A stretch of 62,482 nt of DNA, from contig JAAUZK010000047.1 in NCBI GenBank assembly GCA_014804655.1, positions 1 through 62,482 of the forward strand. The letters run 5' to 3'. This document shows, one piece after another, positions 1 through 8,500 of the stretch. Position 1 is the first letter of the stretch; each line of letters starts with the position of its first letter. The notes under the pieces are model-generated. The model was not told where the DNA came from. It searched no databases and worked only from the letters and a program-made list of their open reading frames with translations. Position numbers and translations under genes: made by a program. The DNA is from Lachnospiraceae bacterium. GTDB taxonomy: Bacteria > Bacillota > Clostridia > Lachnospirales > Lachnospiraceae.

Positions 1-44
1 CAGACTAAAAAGAAATAAAAATAGCCACAAACTTACAAATGAAA

Positions 45-86
45 AAGACCTCACAAACTGCGTATTTATGCTACTTGTGAGGTCTT
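45..86. terminator. Perfect 12-bp hairpin left of codY
   Basis: AAGACCTCACAA at 45-56 pairs perfectly with TTGTGAGGTCTT at 75-86 around an 18-nt loop. On the minus strand the stem is followed by a T run, so it could act as a second terminator behind codY. On the plus strand the tail is CACTCCTTTTC, so it could instead end a plus-strand gene outside the window. Bases 87-186 show no gene. Confidence 0.6.
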
Positions 87-186
87 CACTCCTTTTCAAC
101 TGTCAAAGATGGGATTATAAATAATTTATCAAAAATTACAAGGTTTTTCGATTCATTTTCACAAATTCCCAATTCTGTGTCACAAA

Positions 187-231
187 AAAAGGATTCACCA
201 TCTGACGAAACGCCTCTGTGTAAATCCTTTT
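187..231 (-). terminator. Rho-independent terminator of codY
   Basis: On the minus strand a 12-bp stem with one G.U pair (187-198 with 220-231) is followed by a run of seven T. It lies six bases beyond the codY stop codon, which fits an intrinsic terminator for that gene. Confidence 0.85.
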
Positions 232-236
232 ACATT

Positions 237-1022
237 CTAATATCTTCCCTGTTCTTTTAATTTCTCCACCTCATCAAAGACTACATCGTTAAGTACTTTG
301 ATATAAGTCCCCTTCATCCCCGATGACCGGGATTCAATCACGCCCGCACTCTCGAACTTGCGCAGCGCATTAACGATTACGGAGCGCGTGATTCCCACCT
401 TATCCGCAATCTTGCTGGCCACTAAAATACCCTCCATGCCGCCCAGCTCATCGAAGATGTGAGTGATCGCTTCCATCTCCGAGAAAGACAGCGTGCTGAT
501 CGCTGATTTCACCACTGCAATCTTGCGGTTCTCCTCGGCACTCTCCTCGCTTACCGCACGGAGCATTTCAAGTCCTACTACCGTAGTACCATACTCACAC
601 AAAATAATGTCATCAATATCATACTGCTCATTGCACTTATAAAGGAACAGGGTGCCTAACCTCTCTCCCGATATCTCGATGGGAGTGATCACCGCCCGGA
701 ATTTCTTCGTGTCGATGCTCTCGAAGCCCAGCGTCTCCAGATTAACATTTTCCTTTGTGGATAACACCGCCAAGAGTCTCTCATTCAACATGGGATCGAT
801 AAATCCTCCCACGTGGTCTACGATCAGCTCCGTGATGGATTCCACGCTGTCCAGATCTCCGATTCCAAGCACCTTACCTTTTCTGCTGATCACCAGAACA
901 TTGGAAATCAGTATTTCCTTAAGTACATCACAGATATCGTTGAAAACAACCTTGCCAGAATTATTATTGTGCAGGAGTTTTCCGATTTTCCTTGTTTTAT
1001 CTAACAACTGAACGCTGCTCAT
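237..1022 (-). CDS. codY: GTP- and branched-chain-amino-acid-sensing global repressor CodY
   Basis: CodY represses nutrient-scavenging, competence and stationary-phase genes while GTP and branched-chain amino acids are plentiful. The 261-residue protein has the family layout: an N-terminal GAF-like ligand domain (about residues 1-155) and a C-terminal winged helix-turn-helix near residues 195-240 (ASKIADKVGITRSVIVNALR). I start it at ATG 1022, where the protein reads MSSVQLLDKTRKI as in other CodY proteins and AAGGAGT lies 6 nt upstream. A reading 19 codons longer is open but has no ribosome site. It has its own promoter and terminator and appears monocistronic. CodY could plausibly control the neighbouring pilus genes, but no convincing CodY box was found. 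Confidence 0.96.
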   Translation of the reverse strand: MSSVQLLDKTRKIGKLLHNNNSGKVVFNDICDVLKEILISNVLVISRKGKVLGIGDLDSVESITELIVDHVGGFIDPMLNERLLAVLSTKENVNLETLGFESIDTKKFRAVITPIEISGERLGTLFLYKCNEQYDIDDIILCEYGTTVVGLEMLRAVSEESAEENRKIAVVKSAISTLSFSEMEAITHIFDELGGMEGILVASKIADKVGITRSVIVNALRKFESAGVIESRSSGMKGTYIKVLNDVVFDEVEKLKEQGRY

Positions 1023-1069
1023 TTTCTTACTCCTTACATCTAAGCTGTTGTGTATATAGATTATATATA

Positions 1070-1098
1070 ATTTTATCACAACATTTAAGCATTATCAA
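1070..1098 (-). promoter_or_regulatory. Sigma-A promoter of codY
   Basis: On the minus strand, TTGATA (1093-1098), a 17-nt spacer and TAAAAT (1070-1075) lie about 50 nt upstream of the codY start. Confidence 0.65.
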
Positions 1099-1209
1099 TG
1101 TATTTTCAACACATTTTGTTCAGTTTGTCCGCAATTTGGCCGTTCTGTTCAAAATTAACTGACGCTTCCCCGGCGTACTTCTATAACCGTACTTGTGCAA
1201 ACCAAACGC

Positions 1210-3297
1210 TCAATTCGCACTCTGCATCTCCGCCTTCGGCATATCCTTGATAAATCCGCAGTTCTCATCCGAACATACAAGTTTATTTCCTTTTTGCAGT
1301 AAAATGGAACCACAGCCGTCGCAACGGTCGTTCACTGGTTTCTGCCACACCATGAAATCGCACTCCGGATTATCGATACATCCGTAATACTTCCTGCCCT
1401 TCTTCGTCTTCTTTAAGACGATGTCCTTACCACATTTCGGACACTCCACACCGATCTTCTCGAAATAGGGCTTCGTGTTGCGGCATTCCGGGAATCCCGG
1501 ACAAGCCAGAAATCTGCCGTGAGGTCCATACTTGATGACCATCTGTCTGCCACAGACATCACAGAACTCATCCGAGAGTTCATCGGCGATCTCAACCTCA
1601 TCCAGCTCTTTCTCCGCTTTATCCACGGCCTCCGCCAGATCGGGATAGAAGTTCGCCACCACCGTCTTCCACTTCACATTCCCTTCTTCCACGCCATCTA
1701 AGAGCGCTTCCATGGTAGCCGTAAAATTCACGTCTACGATGGACGGGAATGCTTCTTTCATCATGTTGTTCACTACTTCGCCCAGCTCCGTCACGTAAAG
1801 GTTCTTATTCTCCTTAACGATATACCGTCTGGCAAGAATCGTGGTGATCGTGGGCGCATAGGTACTGGGTCGTCCGATCCCCAGCTCTTCCATCGCTCTC
1901 ACGAGGGACGCTTCCGTATAGTGTGGCGCCGGCTGTGTAAAATGCTGCTTCTCTTCCAATCCGATCAGGGATAATTTCGTATCACCTGTTATTCCTTTCA
2001 TCAGTGTATTATTCTCTTCCTTCTCGTCATCCTCGGTGTACACACTCATAAAACCGTCGAATTTCACCTTGGATGCCGCCACAGTAAATCTTTGTCCCGC
2101 CGCATCGATCTTCACCGATGTTGTCTCATAGACCGCCGCTGCCATACGGCTTGCCACGAAACGCTTCCAGATCAGCTGATAGAGTCTGAACTGATCTCTG
2201 GACAGTGACTCCTTGATCTCAAGCGGCGTCCTGCTGATATCCGTAGGGCGGATCGCTTCGTGTGCATCCTGTATCTTCTGCTTACTGCTTGTTCCCTGCT
2301 CCGTGTCCGCAGCATACTCTGCGCCGTATCCGGCGGTGATAAACTCCTTTGCAGCAGCTTCCGCTTCCGCAGACACTCTGGTGGAATCTGTACGCAGATA
2401 GGTAATGATACCCACCGTACCGTTACCTTTGATGTCTATGCCCTCATATAACTGCTGTGCCAGCCGCATCGTCTTCTGCGTCGAGAAATTCAATACCTTG
2501 CTCGCCTCCTGCTGCAGCGTGGATGTGGTAAACGGCAGAGGCGATTTCTTCACTCTCTCCCCGCTCTTCACGGACAAGACACGGTACTCGGCACCTTCCA
2601 GCTTCTTTCTGATCTCTTCCAGTTCCTCCTTAGAGGCGATCGTCTTCTTCTCATCAACCGTACCATAATATTTGGCAAGAAGCGGTTTCTTCTCGCCCTC
2701 CACCGCGAAGGAAGCCTCCAGTGTCCAATACTCTTCCGGAATAAAAGCATTGATCTCATCTTCCCTGTCGCAGATGATCCGAAGCGCCACGGACTGTACG
2801 CGTCCGGCACTCAGTCCCCTCTTGACCTTCGCCCACAGAACCGGCGATATCTTATAGCCCACCATACGGTCCAGACAACGGCGCGCCTGCTGGGCATCCA
2901 CCAGATCCATGTCGATCTCTCTGGCATGTTTTAAGGATTCTTTAACCGCACTCTTCGTGATCTCGTTAAATGTGATACGATATACCTTCTTATCCTCTAA
3001 TTTAAGCGCCGCGAGCAAGTGCCACGAAATAGCCTCCCCCTCGCGGTCGGGGTCCGTTGCGAGATATACCTTCTCGGCTTTCTTCACTTCCTTACGAAGA
3101 TTTGCCAGAATATCGCCCTTGCCCCTGATCGTGATATACTTGGGTTCAAAATCATGATCTACATCGATACCCAGTACGCTGCGCGGCAGATCCCGCACAT
3201 GTCCGTTACTGGCAGCAACCTCATAATTCGCACCCAGAAACTTCTTGATGGTCTTCACCTTTGCCGGTGATTCCACGATTACCAAATACTTTGCCAT
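1210..3297 (-). CDS. topA: DNA topoisomerase I (type IA)
   Basis: TopA relaxes negative supercoils through a 5'-phosphotyrosyl intermediate. The 695-residue protein begins MAKYLVIVESPAKVKTI, the TOPRIM start, with the acidic DPDREGE motif near residue 100. The catalytic tyrosine lies in GIITYLRTDSTRVS near residue 300. Three C-terminal zinc-ribbon modules follow (CDVCGR, CPKCGK and CDGCGS with their partner cysteines). The length is close to that of Bacillus TopA. ATG 3297 is chosen because the conserved N-terminus starts there and AGGGGA lies about 8 nt upstream; 15 further upstream codons are open but unlikely. A sigma-A promoter lies at 3341-3369, and codY is a separate downstream unit. 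Confidence 0.97.
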   Translation of the reverse strand: MAKYLVIVESPAKVKTIKKFLGANYEVAASNGHVRDLPRSVLGIDVDHDFEPKYITIRGKGDILANLRKEVKKAEKVYLATDPDREGEAISWHLLAALKLEDKKVYRITFNEITKSAVKESLKHAREIDMDLVDAQQARRCLDRMVGYKISPVLWAKVKRGLSAGRVQSVALRIICDREDEINAFIPEEYWTLEASFAVEGEKKPLLAKYYGTVDEKKTIASKEELEEIRKKLEGAEYRVLSVKSGERVKKSPLPFTTSTLQQEASKVLNFSTQKTMRLAQQLYEGIDIKGNGTVGIITYLRTDSTRVSAEAEAAAKEFITAGYGAEYAADTEQGTSSKQKIQDAHEAIRPTDISRTPLEIKESLSRDQFRLYQLIWKRFVASRMAAAVYETTSVKIDAAGQRFTVAASKVKFDGFMSVYTEDDEKEENNTLMKGITGDTKLSLIGLEEKQHFTQPAPHYTEASLVRAMEELGIGRPSTYAPTITTILARRYIVKENKNLYVTELGEVVNNMMKEAFPSIVDVNFTATMEALLDGVEEGNVKWKTVVANFYPDLAEAVDKAEKELDEVEIADELSDEFCDVCGRQMVIKYGPHGRFLACPGFPECRNTKPYFEKIGVECPKCGKDIVLKKTKKGRKYYGCIDNPECDFMVWQKPVNDRCDGCGSILLQKGNKLVCSDENCGFIKDMPKAEMQSAN

Positions 3298-3340
3298 AGC
3301 ATATTCCCCTGTTTCCTTCATCGGTCTTTCAACGTGAACC

Positions 3341-3369
3341 ACTATACACTAATTTTATTATGCTGGCAA
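3341..3369 (-). promoter_or_regulatory. Sigma-A promoter of topA
   Basis: TTGCCA (3364-3369), a 17-nt spacer and TATAGT (3341-3346) on the minus strand, 45-70 nt upstream of the topA start and directly beside the palindromic element that begins at 3406. Confidence 0.65.
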
Positions 3370-3405
3370 GAGGAAAAAAATTAAATATATGTAAAGATAT
3401 GGGAC

Positions 3406-3633
3406 GGCAGATTGCACAAAGTGTCCCTTGGTGTCTGGCTCCGTCATATGGATTTTCTAAAATATTCCGGTTAGGTTGTGAATGACGGACGAAACCGCCC
3501 TCTATTCGCCATCCAGGCTCATTACGGGCTTTTCGGGACATCCATGTCCCGAAATTTCTGGGTATTGAACGGAATATTAAGAAAATCTCATATTCCTGCG
3601 CATGACACGAAGGGACATTTTGTGCAATCTGCC
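3406..3633. repeat. Long palindromic element, copy A (MITE-like, 228 bp)
   Basis: The ends are near-perfect inverted repeats of about 30 bp (GGCAGATTGCACAAA at the left; its complement at the right) with two mismatches. Similarity of the arms continues inward to about 60 bp. In the centre TTTCGGGACAT (3531-3541) and ATGTCCCGAAA (3544-3554) form a perfect 11-bp stem. A second copy lies at 38839-39068 in opposite orientation and is highly similar along its whole length. The element sits between the pilB terminator and the topA promoter. No transposase is encoded, no clear target-site duplication is visible, and short open frames across it are not credible genes. It could be a non-autonomous mobile element or a structured RNA. 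Confidence 0.85.
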
Positions 3634-3658
3634 TATGTACTTTTTGATATAAAGCTAT

Positions 3659-3693
3659 AAAAATGCCTCTCTGTGAATCCACAAAGAGGCATT
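3659..3693 (-). terminator. Terminator of the pilus operon behind pilB
   Basis: On the minus strand AATGCCTCTTTGTG, a 4-nt loop and CACAGAGAGGCATT form a 14-bp stem with one G.U pair, followed by TTTTT. It lies about 35 nt past the pilB stop codon. Confidence 0.85.
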
Positions 3694-3726
3694 ATAATAA
3701 GTAATTATACATTTAGATAACACATG

Positions 3727-5421
3727 TTACAGATCGAACGAAACCTTCATCATTTCATTGACGGAAGTGATTCCGTCCAACACATACTCAGTAGCGCTCA
3801 TACGCAGCGTATTCATGCCTTCTTCCAAAGCTTTGCCCTTGATTGCCTCGGCATCACCGTTCTTACTGATGATATTTTTGATCGGCTGCGTGATTTCCAT
3901 GATCTCATAGACACCGATTCTGCCCTTAAATCCTGTGCCGTCGCACTTAGAGCAACCGCAGGGCTCATAGATGGTGACATCCGCATCCGGCTCAAGACAT
4001 AATAACTCCAATTCTTCCTCATTCGGCTTCTTGGCTCTCTTGCACTCCGGACAGAGCCGGCGTACAAGTCGCTGTGCAATAACACCTACTACGGAGTCCG
4101 CAATCAGATAAGGCTCAATACCCATATCCATCAGACGGGTGATCGTACCTGCCGCCGAGTTCGTATGCAGTGTAGATACCACAAGGTGTCCCGTGATGGA
4201 TGCCTGTACGGCGATGGACGCCGTCTCCTGGTCACGGATCTCACCGATCATGATAATATCCGGGTCCTGTCGCAAAATGGAACGCAAGGCACTGGCAAAA
4301 GTCAGATCCGCCTTGTTATTCACCTGCACCTGATTGATTCCGTCAATATTTGCCTCCACAGGATCTTCTACGGTGATGATATTCACATCTACCTTATTCA
4401 ATTCACTGAGCGCCGTATAAAGTGTCGTTGACTTACCACTTCCGGTAGGTCCCGTAACCAACAGGATACCATGCGGATTCCGTAAGATATGGTCAAACTG
4501 TTTCAGCTCTTTGGGCTTAAATCCTAACTGACTCTTCTCTCTGGTGAGCGCATTCTTCGAGGTAAGTCGCATAACCACTTTCTCGCCGTATACCGTAGGC
4601 AGAATCGAAACACGGATATCGAACTCCTGTCTGTCTACAACCTGTGTAATACGCCCGTCCTGTGGCTTCCTCTTCTCTGCGATATCCATACCGCCGATAA
4701 TCTTAATTCTGGCAACCATAGCCGGAAGCAACCGGATGCTATAGGTCACTTTCTCATACAAAGCTCCGTCTATACGGTATCTGATACGCACCTGACGCTC
4801 CATCGGCTCTATATGAATATCGGAAGCACGCTGTCTGACCGCCTGATCGATCATTGTCTTAACAAGCTGGACAATAGGAGAATTGTTCACGTCTTCACTG
4901 TACATATCCTCCTGCTCAGCCATCTGGCTTTCTTTCTCCCTCGTATATTCCTCCAATGCGGAATTAACTTCCACATTGCCGAAATATTTATCCAGAGCGA
5001 GCATGATACTTCTTGTAGTGGACACCACAGGCTCTACCTGAAGATTAGTGATGATCGTGATATCATCCATCGCGGCCATATCCATCGGATCGGCCATCGC
5101 CACATGCAGCACGTTCATATTGTCCGGTGCATACTCGAAAGGCAGTACCTTATAACGCTCCAGCACATTGCCCGGCACCAGACCCAGAATATCTTCCGGT
5201 ATCGCTACATTCTGCAGATCCACTATTTCGTAGCCCAGCTGGTTACTGAGAGCTCTGGCAATTGCTTCCTCTGTCACAAATCCCTCGTCTACCAGAGTTT
5301 CTCCCAACTTACGTCCGCTGCCCTTCTGCCGCTTCAATCCCTCTTCAAGCTGTTCCTGCGTAATGACGCCGCTATTCACAAGCACGTCGCCAAGACGTAT
5401 CTTTTTTCTGTTAAAATCCAT
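3727..5421 (-). CDS. pilB: Type IV pilus assembly (extension) ATPase PilB/GspE
   Basis: This cytoplasmic hexameric ATPase powers pilin polymerisation. The 564 residues contain an N-terminal GspE/MshEN domain (about 1-150) and the core ATPase, with Walker A GPTGSGKS near residue 323. The Asp box (ITVEDPVE), Walker B (IIMIGEIRD) and His box follow. A tetracysteine zinc motif appears as CPEC near residue 458 and CGCSKC near 489; this motif is typical of PilB/GspE and absent from PilT. It is the last gene of the pilus operon, 83 nt behind the giant secreted protein gene, and a terminator follows. The protein ends with no oddity. Confidence 0.96.
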   Translation of the reverse strand: MDFNRKKIRLGDVLVNSGVITQEQLEEGLKRQKGSGRKLGETLVDEGFVTEEAIARALSNQLGYEIVDLQNVAIPEDILGLVPGNVLERYKVLPFEYAPDNMNVLHVAMADPMDMAAMDDITIITNLQVEPVVSTTRSIMLALDKYFGNVEVNSALEEYTREKESQMAEQEDMYSEDVNNSPIVQLVKTMIDQAVRQRASDIHIEPMERQVRIRYRIDGALYEKVTYSIRLLPAMVARIKIIGGMDIAEKRKPQDGRITQVVDRQEFDIRVSILPTVYGEKVVMRLTSKNALTREKSQLGFKPKELKQFDHILRNPHGILLVTGPTGSGKSTTLYTALSELNKVDVNIITVEDPVEANIDGINQVQVNNKADLTFASALRSILRQDPDIIMIGEIRDQETASIAVQASITGHLVVSTLHTNSAAGTITRLMDMGIEPYLIADSVVGVIAQRLVRRLCPECKRAKKPNEEELELLCLEPDADVTIYEPCGCSKCDGTGFKGRIGVYEIMEITQPIKNIISKNGDAEAIKGKALEEGMNTLRMSATEYVLDGITSVNEMMKVSFDL

Positions 5422-5504
5422 GCCCTTTTTCCCCTGTTATTTTATTTCCGGTCTTCTAATACAAGCAGCATCCTGATTTCTTTACGCTTACATTTTCCTG
5501 CCTG

Positions 5505-8500
5505 TTACTCCAGATTGAACAAATACGCCTGTAATACCTGTAACTTTGCATAAACTTTCTCAGTGGTATATACATTGGCCTTTGCCGTATTGGTCGTGAT
5601 GGTACTCTGTGCCTCAAAGTAGAGATCAAGCCCATCCTCGCACTTCTTCATGATATCCCTCGGCACCTGAATATAATAGATACCGCCGCTGGTCAGATTA
5701 TAGGCATCTACTGCACTTCCGTCCTTAGCGCTGCACATATTATCCGGAAGCCGGCTGACCGTGATATCTTCTCCGTCTACATTGATCACTTCGCCGCCGG
5801 CATCATCTTTATAATATACATGCGACTCGATCTTTCTGGTTCCTTTAATAAAGTTGATATCCTGCACCGTGAAGTAGATCTTCTCATAGGCATCCGCTGC
5901 CGCCTCGTCATTCAGGGAGAAGTTATTGCCTGAATCATAATATCTGTAGAGCAGCTTCATCGAATCGGATTCCGGCACTCCGCTCTTAAGTACGCTTATC
6001 TGAGGATCCTTGATACCTGCCTGATAGGATGCGATCATCGTGTTGATGAACAGCTTCGCTTCCTCTACTGTATACCTCAGATTCTGAGAAGCACTATGCC
6101 CCATACCGGTATAAGTTATATTTCCTTTGTTATAAATATAGTAATTATTCCTCACATCATTGGGCGACTGGGAATATATTGTCTCGGCGCCGTTCTCTCC
6201 CCTTGATCCAAGGCAGTACCACACTACCAGATCACTCTGTCCGTCGCCGTCGTCATCCGCCGTATAGTCCAGCTCATAGTACTGTCCGTGCGTCATTGCA
6301 ACCTCAAAACGCTCCGAAAGTTTATACGGATATTCCACGATCTGTCCACGATTCACCTGGTTTACATAAAGTTGATCTATCTCACCGTTGTAAGGCGATA
6401 CCACTTCACCGTATCTATCGTTCTCAGAGGCTCCACCCGCGTAATACACCTTGTCATAGCGTATATTTCTATATGTATTGGAGAATGTCCAGTCATTCGG
6501 CTTCGACATATCCAGTTCCCATCTGTTATAGTCAATTTTCTGTTGGCCCCCGTCTGCCGCAAGATCTTTTGCATTAATAAGCTGGTAAGTATACCCGTGT
6601 ACCTGCGGCACTGTTTCCTTCTTGCCGCTCTTAGGCTTATACGCCACGTCATACCTTGACTCAACGACCTCCTTAAACGCTTCGGTTCCCTCGCGCAGCA
6701 CATCTCCGCGCTGCAGCGTCCCGTTCCCGGTACTCAGGATGCCGAAACGATCCATGCCGACCAGATTACGAAAATACGTATTCAGCGTGCTGGCCCAGTG
6801 ATATTGATCATGACTTCTCGTGTCGCCGTGATTATCTCTCCAGGGATAACCCACACCGTTAAAATTAGGATAGCCTCCTCCTTTCTTCTCATAATTGAAG
6901 TAAGAAGTCGTGTCATGCGCAAACAGAACACTCTTGCCGCTGTTTACGAAATCAATGATAGCCCCCATCGCGCCCGTCTCGGCATCTCCGGTGAAATCTC
7001 CGTACGAATCGCTGAATCCCAGGATCAGCATATTGAAATTTTTCAGATACTCCGGATTCGCCGCATACTCCTGTTCATACTCCGGGATCGTCTTAAAGGT
7101 TACATCAATATCAAACTCTTTCGATATCCCCTCGTAATAAACGCCGTCTATCGTTCCGCCATATACCAGCGTATTATAAATTGTTCCGGGTGTTCTGATC
7201 TCCTCTCCGAGATCAAACAGTCTCTCCCACTCACGGCCCCACCAGTCTACATCCTTAATTACATCACGCCCGATCTGTAAGACCTTGATCTGTTCCTGTT
7301 CCATGCCCTCCAGCTTGGTAAAGCCGCTCATGGAAGTATAAATATTCGGATTATCGGCCTGCGTGATCTCCAGTCTCCACGGAAGCAGCCCTTTATATCC
7401 CATGGGAACCTGTCTGGAAAGTATGTAGGATCTGTCAGCATACAATGCATCCGCCGATACAGAACCGCCGTTCTGCGTGATACTGATATCCTCTATTTCC
7501 TCCTGCGCGGAAAATTTACCGTCAGAGTTCACGTCTATATAGAGTTTGCAGCGATATTTGGTATTATAGGAAGCAGTTCCCTCGTTCTGAATTTTAAAAC
7601 GATAATTCAGACTGTATCTTCCGTTCATATCCGAATTAATATAGTAGATATCACTGCCTTCCTTTACTTCGCCGCCCACCGCAGTCTCAGTCAGACTTAC
7701 CTTAGGCCGATTCAGGTAGAACTTGAAAAGTTCCGAATCCTCCCCGATGTCACCCCAGGTATAGAAGTTCACATACTTGTCATCCAGCGCCTTCTTGACG
7801 AATTCATATAAGTAGGTACAGTTATCAATATGATCCTCATCGATCCGCCGGCTCGGTTCCGCATTTTCCTCCCGCTCTATGATCAGGGAAACTACCCTGT
7901 CATTCCAGTTCCCCTGAGAGGCCGTTGTCACAAAATTGATCTCATCCTTCGTAAATACCGCACTGTTCCCTTGGAAATTATCCTGATCGAAAACAGTCAC
8001 TCTATAGCCTTTCTTCACCTTAAGGGAAGAGATCGCCCTTGCCGGTACGCCAAGCGCCTGCAGATCTTTCTGGGTATATTCTCCCTCTGCAAGATTTACG
8101 CGGCTTGCTCTATACTCGATATCTTCATATATCGTCGCCGGCTGCTCTATGAAGTCATCCGCAATGATAACCGGATAGGAACCATCCAGGAAGGACAACA
8201 GCGCTTTCTCCTTCTCCTCCGTAATGTCATTGCCTCCATAACGCATATAATTATAGTAATATACATTCTCGTTCCGGTCATTATTCCAATATTCCGTGTC
8301 CAACTGCCCTGCTAGCGGCATGTATGTAACACGCAGATCACCGATATTACAATAGATCAGTCCGTCCATATCCGCATCGTTGAACGCCGTACCGGAGGGA
8401 ATATGGTTCTTATCCGGTTTGCCCGTATAGTTTCTATCCATCCAATAACGCATATTCAGATGATCTTTGCTCGTACCGATATAGATCAGGTCGTAAGTTT

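Noticed and set aside
1100..1170. CodY box for autoregulation upstream of codY
   Set aside because: The best match to AATTTTCWGAAAATT agreed at only about 9 of 15 positions.
3329..3682. Open frames of 60-117 codons across the 230-bp palindrome
   Set aside because: They run through the inverted repeat, have no ribosome site, and the frames are not the same in copy B.
3727..4085. Arg/Ser-rich frames overlapping pilB and other conserved genes
   Set aside because: They are out-of-frame shadows of well-identified proteins.
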